Shown here one piece after another: positions 1-9,517 of a DNA stretch of 35,000 nt. Position 1 is the stretch's first letter. Every line of letters starts with the position of its first letter. The notes beneath the pieces were generated by a model, which worked only from the letters and a program-made list of their open reading frames with translations, did not search any database and was not told the origin of the DNA. Both the position numbers and the translations under genes were made by a program. Origin of the DNA: Lysobacterales bacterium (GTDB lineage Bacteria > Pseudomonadota > Gammaproteobacteria > Xanthomonadales > SZUA-36); assembly GCA_013002505.1 (NCBI GenBank), contig JABDJL010000012.1:1-35000 (forward strand), in the 5' to 3' direction.

Positions 1-1584
1 GGACACCAGTTGGTTGACCACGTGACATGGGTATTCACCGGCGATGGTTGCCTGATGGAAGGTATCTCACACGAGGCGTGCTCACTGGCCGGAACGCTTG
101 GCCTTGGTAAGCTGGTGATGTTCTGGGACGACAATGGCATTTCCATTGACGGTGAAGTCACCGGCTGGTTTACCGACGACACCCCGGCCCGCTTCGAAGC
201 ATACGGCTGGCAGGTGATCCGCGAGGTGGACGGTCATGACCCGCTTGAAATTAGCCAGGCTATTGAAACCGCGAAACGCGAAACCGCCCGCCCGACGCTG
301 ATCTGTTGCCGCACCGTGATTGGATACGGCGCGCCCAACAAGCAGGGCACGGCGGCCACCCATGGCGCCCCGCTGGGTCCCGAAGAGGTGGCCGCAGCAC
401 GTGAAACCCTGGGCTGGACGCATCCTCCGTTTGTGGTTCCCGACGAGATTTACGCGGAGTGGGACGCACGCCAGTCGGGTGCCGAGGCCGAACAACAGTG
501 GCAAAAACGGTTCGACTCATACCGCGCCGATTTTCCCGAGCTGGCGGCCGAGTTCGAACGCAGGATGAACCGTGCATTACCGGCGGATTGGACAACACAG
601 GCCGCCCATGCGATCAGCCGAATCCAGGCTGATGGCACCGACATGGCCACCAGGAAAGCATCGCAGGTGGCGCTGGATGCATTCGGCCCGTCACTCCCGG
701 AACTGATCGGTGGCTCGGCAGACCTGGCCGGTTCAAACAACACGATCTGGAAACAGAGCGTTGATGTCAATGACAGGACCGGCGACGGCAATTACGTGTA
801 TTTTGGTGTCCGCGAGTTTGGCATGACGGCGATTTGCAATGGCCTTGGCCTGCATGGCGGGTTTATCCCGTACAGCGCGACATTCCTGGTTTTTTCCGAT
901 TATGCGCGTAATGCCGTTCGCATGTCGGCCCTGATCCCGGCGCACAACATCCATGTCTATACCCACGATTCCATTGGCCTGGGTGAGGACGGACCGACCC
1001 ACCAGCCTGTTGAGCACGTGGCCAGCTTGCGCCTGATACCAAATCTCAGCGTATGGCGTCCGTGCGATGCCACCGAGAGCGCAGTGGCCTGGAAATGCGC
1101 CATTGAAGAGAACCGCCAACCGCATGCCCTGATATTCACCCGCCAGGGTCTGCCGCATCAGCAGCGCGACGATGCTGCGGTGGCCGCTATACAACGCGGT
1201 GGGTATGTGCTGAAGGACACGCAAGGCCAGGCGGACGCCATTATCATTGCCACCGGATCCGAGGTCGGCCTGGCGATGTCAGCCGCCGGTGAACTGGCAG
1301 GCGAAGGGATTGCCGCGCGGGTCGTTTCAATGCCTAACCCCGGGCGCTTTCTTGCCCAGGACAGCCGTTGGCGGGAGGCCGTGCTGCCCTCTTCGGTTCG
1401 CGCCAGGGTGGCCGTTGAAGCCGGCGTCAGGCACTACTGGCACCCATTCGTCGGGGACGCGGGAAGAATTATCGGAGTAGACCAGTTCGGAGCCTCAGCA
1501 CCGGCGCCGGACTTATTTGAACACTATGGCCTGACCGCTGGGAACGTAAGCCAAGCAGTACGCGAAGTGGTCGCCAACAACTGA
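1..1584 (+). CDS. tkt: transketolase (5' end outside window)
   Basis: Transketolase moves two-carbon ketol units between sugar phosphates in the pentose phosphate pathway, using thiamine diphosphate in the cytoplasm. The reading frame is open from base 1, so the gene starts upstream. By comparison with the usual length of about 660 residues, roughly 140 N-terminal residues are missing. The visible part begins just before the ThDP/Mg-binding [13 protein letters not shown] motif (codons near 46-84). It continues into the pyrimidine-binding domain ([17 protein letters not shown], then [19 protein letters not shown]) and the C-terminal domain, and ends at TGA 1582-1584. gapA follows after 18 nt, so tkt, gapA and pgk are probably one operon. 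The family assignment is secure; which isozyme it is cannot be said. Confidence 0.97.
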   Translation, partial: GHQLVDHVTWVFTGDGCLMEGISHEACSLAGTLGLGKLVMFWDDNGISIDGEVTGWFTDDTPARFEAYGWQVIREVDGHDPLEISQAIETAKRETARPTLICCRTVIGYGAPNKQGTAATHGAPLGPEEVAAARETLGWTHPPFVVPDEIYAEWDARQSGAEAEQQWQKRFDSYRADFPELAAEFERRMNRALPADWTTQAAHAISRIQADGTDMATRKASQVALDAFGPSLPELIGGSADLAGSNNTIWKQSVDVNDRTGDGNYVYFGVREFGMTAICNGLGLHGGFIPYSATFLVFSDYARNAVRMSALIPAHNIHVYTHDSIGLGEDGPTHQPVEHVASLRLIPNLSVWRPCDATESAVAWKCAIEENRQPHALIFTRQGLPHQQRDDAAVAAIQRGGYVLKDTQGQADAIIIATGSEVGLAMSAAGELAGEGIAARVVSMPNPGRFLAQDSRWREAVLPSSVRARVAVEAGVRHYWHPFVGDAGRIIGVDQFGASAPAPDLFEHYGLTAGNVSQAVREVVANN

Positions 1585-1602
1585 ATAACAGGAGCTAACG
1601 AA

Positions 1603-2610
1603 ATGGCAGTAAAGATTGCAATCAACGGTTATGGCCGAATCGGCCGCAATATCATGCGCGCGATTTACGAATCGGGCCGTAACGACGAGTTCGAGGTCGT
1701 CGCGATCAACGACCTGGCGGATGCCCAGGCCAATGCCCACCTGACACAGTACGATACCGCGCACGGCAAGTTTCCTGGCGAGGTGGGCATTTCCGACGGA
1801 GACCTGGTGATTAATGGCGACCGCGTCAAGGTTTTTGCCGAGCGCGACCCCTCCAAGTTGCCGTGGGGCGAGTTGGGTGTCGAAGTCGTACATGAATGCA
1901 CTGGTTTTTTCAGAAGCCGTGACGCCGCCGCTGCGCACCTGTCCGCAGGTGCGAAAAAAGTCATCATTTCTGCACCGGGCCAGGATGTCGACAACACGGT
2001 TGTTTACGGCGTGAACCACGACAGCCTCAAAGCGTCCGATGAAATCATTTCCAACGCTTCGTGCACAACCAATTGCCTCGCGCCGCTGGCCAAGGTCCTG
2101 CACGAGGGTATCGGTATCGAACACGGCCTGATGACCACGATTCACGCCTACACCAACGACCAGGTACTGACCGACGTGTTCCACAAGGACCCGCGTCGTG
2201 CCCGCTCGGCAACGATGAGCCAGATTCCAACCAAGACCGGTGCGGCGGCGGCGGTCGGCCTGGTGTTGCCCGAATTGAATGGGCGTTTGGACGGATTTTC
2301 AATGCGCGTGCCGACCATCAATGTTTCCGTGGTTGACCTGACATTCCAGGCCAGTCGAGCCACCTCAATCGAGGAGGTCAACGCGACGGTTAAAGCGGCG
2401 GCGGAAGGCGGCCTTAAGGGCGTTATCCAATACAACGACCTGCCGCTGGTTTCAATTGACTTTAACCACAATCCCCATTCATCCATTTTTGACGCGGGCC
2501 TGACCCGCGTCATGGAAGGCAACATGGTCAAGGTCCTAAGCTGGTATGACAACGAATGGGGCTTCAGTTGCCGGATGCTGGATACCACCCTGGCACTGGT
2601 CAACGCCTGA
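1603..2610 (+). CDS. gapA: type I glyceraldehyde-3-phosphate dehydrogenase
   Basis: The product oxidises and phosphorylates glyceraldehyde 3-phosphate to 1,3-bisphosphoglycerate in glycolysis, or the reverse in gluconeogenesis. It has 335 residues, the normal length. The N-terminus carries the Rossmann glycine motif INGYGRIGR. Asp37 follows the second strand (VVAINDLAD), which favours NAD+ over NADP+. The active site is SNASCTTNC with catalytic Cys154 and His181 in TIHAYT. AGGAG lies just ahead of the ATG at 1603. It sits 18 nt after tkt and 20 nt before pgk, an arrangement common in proteobacterial cbb/glycolytic operons. Confidence 0.98.
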   Translation: MAVKIAINGYGRIGRNIMRAIYESGRNDEFEVVAINDLADAQANAHLTQYDTAHGKFPGEVGISDGDLVINGDRVKVFAERDPSKLPWGELGVEVVHECTGFFRSRDAAAAHLSAGAKKVIISAPGQDVDNTVVYGVNHDSLKASDEIISNASCTTNCLAPLAKVLHEGIGIEHGLMTTIHAYTNDQVLTDVFHKDPRRARSATMSQIPTKTGAAAAVGLVLPELNGRLDGFSMRVPTINVSVVDLTFQASRATSIEEVNATVKAAAEGGLKGVIQYNDLPLVSIDFNHNPHSSIFDAGLTRVMEGNMVKVLSWYDNEWGFSCRMLDTTLALVNA

Positions 2611-2630
2611 TCGGTTTTAGGAGCAGGAGC

Positions 2631-3818
2631 ATGACATTCCTTCGCATGAGGGACCTGGAGCTATCCGGCAATCGCGTGCTTATCCGCGAGGATTTCAATG
2701 TGCCGGTTGCCGCTGGAAAGGTCACTTCGGACCAGCGTATACGAGCGGCTTTGCCAACCATTCGACAGGCCATCGAGGCCGGCGCTGCTGTCATGCTGAT
2801 GTCGCACCTGGGCAGGCCGGAAGAGGGCGTATTCGATCCCGATGCGTCCCTGCAGCCTGTTGCCGACAACCTTTCCGGTCACCTGGGAAGGCCGGTGCGC
2901 CTGCAGCGCGACTGGCTGGACGGCGTGGATGTCGAGCCCGGTACAGTCGTGCTGTGTGAAAACGTGCGCTTCAACAAAGGCGAGGGCGCCAATGACGAAG
3001 ACCTTGCCAGGCGCATGGCGCGCTTGTGCGACATTTTCGTCATGGATGCGTTCGGTACGGCGCACCGGGCCCAGGCGTCTACAGAAGGGGTTGGGCGATT
3101 CGCGCCGGTGGCCTGTGCAGGACCATTACTGGCCGGCGAACTGGATGCGCTTTCCAAGGCCCTGCATGAACCGCAGCGCCCGATGCTGGCGATCGTTGGC
3201 GGCTCGAAAGTATCGACCAAGCTGACGGTGCTCGAGGCATTGCTGGACAAGACCGACCAGATGATCGTGGGTGGCGGCATTGCCAACACTTTCATCGCCG
3301 CCAGCGGACACGAGGTGGGGAAGTCCCTGTTCGAGCCGGACCTGCTGAACCAGGCGCAAAACTTGATTCGTATTGCGCATGAACGCGGAGGATCGATCCC
3401 GATACCCGTTGATGTATTGGTCGCAAAGGAGTTCAGCAGTGATCAGCCGGCGCTGGTGCGTAAAGTCGATGAAGTTCGCAGCGATGAAATGATTCTTGAT
3501 ATTGGCCCCCTGACGGCTGCAGAGTATGCGGAGATCATATGGGGTGCGGGTACTGTTCTATGGAACGGCCCGGTTGGGGTGTTTGAATTTCCGGCCTTTG
3601 CATCGGGTACGCGCACCGTGGCAGAGGCGATAGAGACATCTAACGCATTTTCAATTGCCGGCGGCGGTGACACGCTCGCCGCGATCGACCAGTTCGGTAT
3701 TGCCGAGGGGCTCAGCTATATTTCAACCGGTGGCGGCGCGTTCCTTGAATACGTCGAAGGGAAAACCCTGCCCGCCGTTGCGATGCTGGAATTGCGGGCG
3801 TCCGACTACCTGAGCTGA
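2631..3818 (+). CDS. pgk: phosphoglycerate kinase
   Basis: The product transfers phosphate between 1,3-bisphosphoglycerate and ADP, the step after GapA. From the ATG at 2631 it has 395 residues, typical for bacterial Pgk. The frame stays open upstream into the end of gapA, but the start at 2631 is chosen because AGGAGCAGGAG lies directly before it and the protein then begins like its family. Visible motifs are REDFNVP (substrate-binding arginine; the family usually has R-x-D), [22 protein letters not shown] and the nucleotide-loop GGGDT near the C-terminus. It is the last + strand gene before a convergent - strand gene whose stop lies only 19 nt away. I see no clear terminator in that gap. 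Confidence 0.97.
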   Translation: MTFLRMRDLELSGNRVLIREDFNVPVAAGKVTSDQRIRAALPTIRQAIEAGAAVMLMSHLGRPEEGVFDPDASLQPVADNLSGHLGRPVRLQRDWLDGVDVEPGTVVLCENVRFNKGEGANDEDLARRMARLCDIFVMDAFGTAHRAQASTEGVGRFAPVACAGPLLAGELDALSKALHEPQRPMLAIVGGSKVSTKLTVLEALLDKTDQMIVGGGIANTFIAASGHEVGKSLFEPDLLNQAQNLIRIAHERGGSIPIPVDVLVAKEFSSDQPALVRKVDEVRSDEMILDIGPLTAAEYAEIIWGAGTVLWNGPVGVFEFPAFASGTRTVAEAIETSNAFSIAGGGDTLAAIDQFGIAEGLSYISTGGGAFLEYVEGKTLPAVAMLELRASDYLS

Positions 3819-3837
3819 TAGCCCGGCGCCCCTGGCT

Positions 3838-6072
3838 TTAACGCCTGCCAATGCTTTGTGCGCCAAACAAGGTGCCCAGGCGAAGGAACAGCAGGCCGCT
3901 GCTTTCTTCGCTCCAGCCAAAGCCGAGATAAAGTGGTCCGAGCGGCGAATCGTAACCCAGGTAGAAACTGCCATTGAGTACCCCGTCACCATAAACAGCG
4001 CTGCGTTTCTGCGCGGCGTTGCCGTATTCGATCGTCATTCCCGCGTAGGCTGGCAGGAGGCCTGTTTCGGCCAGGCGGAATCGATAACCCAGCATCGAGT
4101 GGCCAAAATGCTGCCCAAGCAACTGGTCTCGTTCGAATCCGGACATGTTCAGGAATCCGCCGCCGGAATACAGTCCGTAAATCGGCGCATCTTCATCCAG
4201 CGTGGTGTTGAAACGAGTGCCGAACCAGGCCGTGTGACGGCCCCTCGTGACGGCGCTGAACAGGGACAGTTCAAGCTGGTCGAAATCCGCGTCCGCCCCC
4301 AGAGCGCCTGTCGAACGGATGTATGACAAGCGCCCGAATGAGCCCACCGACGGAAGATAACGGTTATCGAGACGGTCATAAATCGCATCAACGCGCCATT
4401 CGCCGCCGCTGTACCGAAGGTTTTCGCTGTTGGGGCTTCCGGTGGTGATATCGGCATTCCCGGCATAGCGCGTCATACCCAGGAACAGCCCTGCGTGCCG
4501 CCCGAACTCACGGCCGATTGACAGTTTGCCGGCGTATTCATCGAGTTCCCATTCAGCGAGCGCATTACCGTTGATATCAAAAGTGGTGAAATTATCGCGC
4601 GTGGCGCTGATGCTGGGTTGAAAGATCCAGCGCAGCCGGTCATCCAGTGGCATGTACAGTTCCGTGAACAAACCTTGTTCATTTCCGACCTGGACGACAG
4701 CGCGAAATTCTGACCCCCGGTCATCGACATCGGTTTTCAGGTAACCCACCTTGAGATCAATATTGGTGCCCCTTGAATCTCCGGTCAGTTCCAGCCCGGA
4801 CTCAATGAAGTCTCCACCTCGCTGGTCGGGTTCCACCCTCACCAGCAGACCGGTTTGCCGGCCGCGTTCAACGACTTCCCAGGTCGCGGATCTTATAAAG
4901 CCCAGTGCATGAATCTGCGACATCTCGCGGTCACGCTTTTCACCGTCCAGCGGCGCGTTGGGCGCGCCGGACACAAATCCCCTGATCACCTCATCCGAGA
5001 ACCTGGAACGATTCTCGATCTCCACGAAGTCAATCCTGGGCGACTCGCCGGCACATGCTGACAGGGTTTGCCGCCAGCTTGTGAAGCTTTCCGGCCCAGG
5101 CGACAAGTGGGCATGATTGGCAAGCACGGCAGTCGCCGCCTGGTAGCCCGATACGATGGCCTCGGGTGCGCGCTTGAAATCCGCTGATCCAAAGTGGCTG
5201 TCCAGGCCCGGATCAATGAGCAGGTCCACGGGCTTCATCGCCTCGATTTGTCGGCGAGTGTTACCCGCTACCATCAGGGTTGTCAGCTGGTTAACGACCT
5301 CGACGACACCGTCCAGTTCATCGGCAGTCAGAAGCGGGTACTCGACGTTGACTGCAATAACGATATCGGCGCCCATGTTGCGCACCACATCCACAGGAAG
5401 GTTTCGGACAATGCCGCCATCAACCAGCAGGTGCGGGCCCCAGCGAACGGGGTCAAATGCGCCAGGCACTGACATGCTGGCCCGGATTGCCTGGGCCAGG
5501 CTGCCTTGACGCAGTTCGACCATTTTTCCGGTAGCGAGATCAGTGGCGACGGCAGCAAACGGAATAGGCAGATTGTCGAATCGCGGCCCGTTCATTCTCG
5601 GCCCCAGCGTTCGCTCCAGCAAAACCGAAATTTTCTGGCCTGCAATGGCGCCACCGGGCAGGAGGCTTGAATCCGCGCCGACTCCGACCCGTGGGCCGAA
5701 CAGTCCAAGGTCATCATCTGATTTCCTGCGCAGCGTTTTATCCTGGCGGCGGGTCGCATCATTGAACAACCTGTTCCACTCGGTTGCGAGCAGGAATGAT
5801 TCGACTTCAGTGGCCGTCATTCCGCTGGCGAACAGGCCGCCGACCACCGCCCCCATGCTGGTGCCGGCAATGAAATCAACCGGAATTTGGCGTTCTTCCA
5901 GCACTTTCAGAACGCCGATGTGGGCGGCGCCGCGAGCACCGCCACCACCCAGGGCAAGACCAATGGTTGGCCTCCCAAAATTCTCATGCCGGGAACACAT
6001 TTCTGCCTTGGCCCCGGGAGCAACGATCGGTATTAACAGTAAAACGAACAGGAATATCCTGGCGTGGGCCAT
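3838..6072 (-). CDS. patatin-like phospholipase with C-terminal outer-membrane barrel (PlpD-like)
   Basis: This is a predicted exported phospholipase A of the bacterial patatin family with a POTRA-like segment and a surface-antigen beta-barrel, the architecture of type Vd autotransporters such as Pseudomonas PlpD. From the start chosen here it has 744 residues. Residues 1-23 form a signal peptide ending in GAKA. The patatin domain (about 35-230) has the oxyanion loop LGGGGARG (41-48), the GTSMG nucleophile elbow with Ser72, and DGG with Asp218. A linker/POTRA region follows near 310-380, then a strand-rich barrel to the end. The frame is open back to 6192, but that adds 40 residues before the signal peptide and runs into the divergent HAD gene, so ATG at 6070-6072 is preferred. 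It interrupts an otherwise metabolic + strand block. Confidence 0.9.
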   Translation of the reverse strand: MAHARIFLFVLLLIPIVAPGAKAEMCSRHENFGRPTIGLALGGGGARGAAHIGVLKVLEERQIPVDFIAGTSMGAVVGGLFASGMTATEVESFLLATEWNRLFNDATRRQDKTLRRKSDDDLGLFGPRVGVGADSSLLPGGAIAGQKISVLLERTLGPRMNGPRFDNLPIPFAAVATDLATGKMVELRQGSLAQAIRASMSVPGAFDPVRWGPHLLVDGGIVRNLPVDVVRNMGADIVIAVNVEYPLLTADELDGVVEVVNQLTTLMVAGNTRRQIEAMKPVDLLIDPGLDSHFGSADFKRAPEAIVSGYQAATAVLANHAHLSPGPESFTSWRQTLSACAGESPRIDFVEIENRSRFSDEVIRGFVSGAPNAPLDGEKRDREMSQIHALGFIRSATWEVVERGRQTGLLVRVEPDQRGGDFIESGLELTGDSRGTNIDLKVGYLKTDVDDRGSEFRAVVQVGNEQGLFTELYMPLDDRLRWIFQPSISATRDNFTTFDINGNALAEWELDEYAGKLSIGREFGRHAGLFLGMTRYAGNADITTGSPNSENLRYSGGEWRVDAIYDRLDNRYLPSVGSFGRLSYIRSTGALGADADFDQLELSLFSAVTRGRHTAWFGTRFNTTLDEDAPIYGLYSGGGFLNMSGFERDQLLGQHFGHSMLGYRFRLAETGLLPAYAGMTIEYGNAAQKRSAVYGDGVLNGSFYLGYDSPLGPLYLGFGWSEESSGLLFLRLGTLFGAQSIGRR

Positions 6073-6147
6073 GGCTTCACCAAAGTCTGTGTTGAATGCG
6101 ACGAATACTATTGCATCAGGCCTGTACACCGCCACGCGACGAGTCGT

Positions 6148-6176
6148 TTTACAGCGCCCGCCGATGGTGTTAAAAG
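6148..6176 (+). promoter_or_regulatory. candidate sigma70 promoter for the HAD phosphatase gene
   Basis: TTTACA (6148-6153) and TAAAAG (6171-6176) are separated by 17 nt. They match the -35 and -10 consensus at 5/6 and 4/6 positions. The gene's ATG begins only 6 nt after the -10 box, and no Shine-Dalgarno sequence is visible. Transcription would therefore start at or next to the start codon, giving a leaderless mRNA. This is inference from sequence only. Confidence 0.5.
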
Positions 6177-6182
6177 TCTGGT

Positions 6183-6854
6183 ATGCCGGCACACGCGACG
6201 CGTTTTATATTGCTTGATCTCGATGGCACACTGACGGACCCGTTCCCCGGCATCAGCCGCTGTGTACAGTATGCCCTCGAACAGTTGGGAACCCCGCTTC
6301 CGCCACGCGAAAACCTGCGAAAGTGGATTGGCCCACCCTTGCTCGAGAGTTTCAGGATCTATTTCGAGCAACTCAACCTGGCGCATTCCGAGCACCTCGC
6401 GCTGGACTTGTATCGCGAACGATTTTCAAGCATCGGCTTGTTTGAAAACGCCGTGTACCCCGGCGTACCACGTTTGCTGGAAAGCCTTCAGTCGCAGGAT
6501 CTTAAACTGATCCTGGCAACGGCCAAGCCGGTCGTATTCGCGCGACGCATATTGAACCACTTTGGGCTGCACACTTTTTTTCACGCCTGCCACGGCAGCG
6601 AGCTGGACGGCCGCCGAACGGACAAGGTCGAACTGTTGCAGTACATTCTCGATCAGGAGTCTGTTGACGCGGGGCGCAGTGTCATGATCGGTGACCGGCA
6701 TCATGACATGGCTGCGGGGCGCTATCACGGCATGCAAACCATTGGCGTGACCTGGGGGTATGGCTCCGGCCAGGAATTACTCGATGCAGGTGCCGGCCAA
6801 CTGGCTGCCTCGCCCGGAGAGCTGAACCGCCTGCTGGCCCGATCTCTGTCATAA
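6183..6854 (+). CDS. HAD-superfamily phosphatase, phosphoglycolate phosphatase-like
   Basis: This is a 223-residue haloacid-dehalogenase-type hydrolase of the Gph/PgmB group, a cytoplasmic small-molecule phosphatase. Motif I is LLDLDGTLTD with nucleophile Asp12 and acid/base Asp14. A helical cap follows. Motif II is the Thr of LILATAKP, the motif III Lys is in TDKVELL, and motif IV is MIGDRHHDM. In a glycolytic neighbourhood 2-phosphoglycolate is a reasonable substrate, but the family is too broad to be certain. It is divergent from the patatin gene with a 110-nt gap. pyk follows after 39 nt. No ribosome binding site is seen before the ATG at 6183, which lies 6 nt after a candidate -10 box. 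Confidence 0.88.
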   Translation: MPAHATRFILLDLDGTLTDPFPGISRCVQYALEQLGTPLPPRENLRKWIGPPLLESFRIYFEQLNLAHSEHLALDLYRERFSSIGLFENAVYPGVPRLLESLQSQDLKLILATAKPVVFARRILNHFGLHTFFHACHGSELDGRRTDKVELLQYILDQESVDAGRSVMIGDRHHDMAAGRYHGMQTIGVTWGYGSGQELLDAGAGQLAASPGELNRLLARSLS

Positions 6855-6893
6855 TTCGCCGCTATCATCGCAATGAGAAGGTATCCTGACTTC

Positions 6894-8363
6894 ATGCAAA
6901 TACGCAGAACAAAAATTATTGCAACCCTTGGCCCCGCCACCGATCCCCAAGACACGCTCGAGGCGGTGATCAAGGCCGGCGCCGACGTGCTCCGCATCAA
7001 CATGTCGCATGGCAGTCACCAGCAGCAGCTTGATCGCGCCAAACAGGTTCGTAACGCGGCGACCCGTGTAGGCAAGGAAGTAGCCATACTGGCTGACCTG
7101 CAGGGCCCCAAAATCCGAATCGAGTCGTTTGCCGATGACGAGGTGACCCTGAACAATGGTGATTCGTTTTTTCTCGACACCAGTGAATCGCCCGAGCCAG
7201 GAAATTCCGACGGCGTTGGCGTCGCCTACAAGGAATTGCATTCCGACGTGGAACCCGGCGACCTGTTGATGCTCGACGATGGATTGATCTCGATGCGTGT
7301 AGAGCGGATTGAAGGCAAGCGTATACATTGCGAGGTGGTCAATGGTGGTGTCCTTGGCAGCCGCAAGGGTTTAAATCTGCACGGTGGCGGGCTGTCGATT
7401 CCCGGCATTGCCGAGCAGGATATCGCCGACATTCCACGGGCCGTGGAAATGGAGGCCGACTATCTCGCGGTTTCCTTTCCCCGCAATGCTGAAGACATGC
7501 ATCAGGCGCGGCGCCTGCTGCGAAAGTCCGGGTCGACAGCGGCGCTTGTCGCCAAGATCGAAAGGACCGAGGCAATCGAGAACCTGGCGGCCATCATCGA
7601 TGCGTCTGACGCGGTTTTGGTGGCGCGTGGTGATCTCGGTGTCGAAATTGGCGATGCCGAGTTACCGGGCCTCCAAAAAAGAATCATCCGCGAAGCCCTG
7701 AAGCAAAACCGCATTGTCATCACCGCGACGCAGATGATGCAGTCGATGGTAGTGAACCCGATACCGACGCGGGCCGAGGTGCTGGATGTGGCCAACGCGG
7801 TCATTGATGGCACCGATGCCGTCATGCTGTCGGCCGAGACCGCGGTCGGAAAGCACCCGGTGCGCGTGATCGAGGCGATGAACCGGGTTTGCCTCGGCGC
7901 TGAGCGTCATTGCGATACGCGCGAGGACGAGCAAACACTGAACGTTCGTTTTCACCGTATCGACCAGGCGATTGCGATGGCCGCCATGTTCATGGCCACC
8001 AACGTCTCTGTACAGGCCATCGTCGCGTTGACCGAGTCGGGCTCGACGGCACAATGGTTGTCGCGCGTTCGTACCTCGGTACCGATATTCGCGCTGTCAG
8101 AACTGGCATCGAGCCGACGCAAAATGGCGCTTTACCGCGATGTATACCCGATCTCCCATGTCCAGCAATGGACCGAACTGGAGCAGGAGATGCGCCAGGC
8201 GCTGCATTCGCTGGTCAAGCGTGGGCACTTGGCGCCCGGCGACCGGGTCATCGTCACTTCGGGCGACGCGCTGGGCGTCGAAGGCGGAACCAACACCCTT
8301 CGCCTGTTGCAGCTGGGCCCGGATGGCAAGGTAGAGCACCAGTCAGAACTGGATATGCGCTAG
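6894..8363 (+). CDS. pyk: pyruvate kinase
   Basis: The product converts phosphoenolpyruvate and ADP to pyruvate and ATP, the last glycolytic step. It has 489 residues from the ATG at 6894. An in-frame ATG at 6873 would add seven residues; 6894 is preferred because family members start just before RRTKIIATLGPATD, and AGAAGG (6876-6881) lies upstream at a rather long 12-nt spacing. Motifs seen are INMSHG, ADLQGPKIRI, the catalytic-lysine segment VAKIERTEAIENL, VARGDLGVEIG, and TRAEVLDVANAVIDGTDAVMLS (given here in part as NAVIDGTDAVMLSAETAVGK). It resembles PykA-type enzymes. The allosteric behaviour cannot be read from sequence. It lies between the HAD phosphatase and class I aldolase genes, with 104 nt before the latter. 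Confidence 0.97.
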   Translation: MQIRRTKIIATLGPATDPQDTLEAVIKAGADVLRINMSHGSHQQQLDRAKQVRNAATRVGKEVAILADLQGPKIRIESFADDEVTLNNGDSFFLDTSESPEPGNSDGVGVAYKELHSDVEPGDLLMLDDGLISMRVERIEGKRIHCEVVNGGVLGSRKGLNLHGGGLSIPGIAEQDIADIPRAVEMEADYLAVSFPRNAEDMHQARRLLRKSGSTAALVAKIERTEAIENLAAIIDASDAVLVARGDLGVEIGDAELPGLQKRIIREALKQNRIVITATQMMQSMVVNPIPTRAEVLDVANAVIDGTDAVMLSAETAVGKHPVRVIEAMNRVCLGAERHCDTREDEQTLNVRFHRIDQAIAMAAMFMATNVSVQAIVALTESGSTAQWLSRVRTSVPIFALSELASSRRKMALYRDVYPISHVQQWTELEQEMRQALHSLVKRGHLAPGDRVIVTSGDALGVEGGTNTLRLLQLGPDGKVEHQSELDMR

Positions 8364-8467
8364 TCATTCCGGCCGGCGAGCGGTGGATAATGGCCTTGCC
8401 GCCGCGCAGCCTTTAAAATGGTCGCTTGGGTTCAAATCACTGAATAATTTAATTTGGAGAGTCAGGC

Positions 8468-9487
8468 ATGAGCAGTATAGAACTGGTGAAAGTTGCACAG
8501 GCGATGGTCGCTGAAGGCAGGGGCATTCTCGCGATCGATGAAAGCAGTGGCACGTGCCAGAAGCGCTTCGATTCAATCGGCGTGGAATGTACCGAAGAAA
8601 ATCGCCGCCAATACCGGGAGATGCTGTTGACCACGCCGGGTCTCGGAGAGCATGTCAGCGGAGCGATTCTCTTTGACGAGACCATCCGCCAGTCCACGGG
8701 CGGCGGCGAACCGTTCGTCAAGGTCATGGAGGCAGCGGGTGTCATGCCAGGTATCAAGGTGGATGCTGGCGCCCACGCCCTGGCCGGCCATCCCGGCGAG
8801 AAGGTCACCGAGGGCCTGGACGGACTGCGTGGAAGGCTGAAGGAATATGTTGCCCTGGGTGCGAAGTTCGCCAAGTGGCGCGCTGTGATCACGATTGGCG
8901 ACAACATGCCTACCGCGGCCTGCATTGAAGCCAACGCGCATGCCCTTGCCCGTTATGCGGCGCTTTGCCAGGAAGCCGGCGTGGTGCCCATGGTTGAGCC
9001 GGAGGTGTTGATGGACGGCAGCCATTCACTCGATGAATGTTACGAGGTCTCGGAAGCCACGTTGCGCAGCCTGTTCAACCACATGTATGAACAAAATGTC
9101 CTGCTGGAAGGATCAATTCTTAAGGCCAGCATGGTGATTTCAGGATCTGAGGCAGATAACCGCGCTGATGTCGAAGAAGTCGCCCGCGCCACCGTGCAAT
9201 GCCTGCTCAATGCGGTGCCGCCGGCTTTGGCGGGCATCGTATTCCTGTCTGGCGGCCAGAGTGACGAGGAGGCCACGGCCCACCTCGACGCCATGAACCG
9301 CCTTGGGAACTTTCCCTGGCCGTTGAGTTTCTCCTATGGACGCGCGCTGCAAGCGCCTTCGCTGGCCACCTGGGGAGAGGATACGCAGGGTAATGTTGCG
9401 GCAGCGCAACGCAAACTGGCCCACCGTGCACGTATGAACGGCCTGGCGGCCACCGGTAACTACGAGCGTTCACTTGAGGCCGCATAG
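8468..9487 (+). CDS. class I fructose-bisphosphate aldolase
   Basis: The product cleaves fructose 1,6-bisphosphate to dihydroxyacetone phosphate and glyceraldehyde 3-phosphate through a Schiff base. It has 339 residues and is of the eukaryotic-like class I type, not the zinc-dependent class II FbaA type usual in gammaproteobacteria. Markers are LAIDESSGTCQKRF, PGIKVDAG, GAKFAKWRAVI and the Schiff-base segment LLEGSILKASMV with Lys219, equivalent to Lys229 of rabbit muscle aldolase. GGAGAG lies before the ATG. The 104-nt gap upstream (8364-8467) has AT-rich pieces but no promoter I can place convincingly. maeB starts 30 nt downstream. Confidence 0.96.
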   Translation: MSSIELVKVAQAMVAEGRGILAIDESSGTCQKRFDSIGVECTEENRRQYREMLLTTPGLGEHVSGAILFDETIRQSTGGGEPFVKVMEAAGVMPGIKVDAGAHALAGHPGEKVTEGLDGLRGRLKEYVALGAKFAKWRAVITIGDNMPTAACIEANAHALARYAALCQEAGVVPMVEPEVLMDGSHSLDECYEVSEATLRSLFNHMYEQNVLLEGSILKASMVISGSEADNRADVEEVARATVQCLLNAVPPALAGIVFLSGGQSDEEATAHLDAMNRLGNFPWPLSFSYGRALQAPSLATWGEDTQGNVAAAQRKLAHRARMNGLAATGNYERSLEAA

Positions 9488-9517
9488 TTTTCCCCTGTTT
9501 CACGGTCTGCTCGGCCG

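Noticed and set aside
3819-3837. Bidirectional terminator between pgk and the patatin gene
   Set aside because: The 19-nt gap has no stem followed by a T-run on either strand.
5543-6217. 224-codon open frame on the + strand opposite the patatin gene
   Set aside because: It is antisense to the catalytic domain of a clear patatin protein and has a low-complexity Pro/Arg/Ser composition; no recognisable domain.
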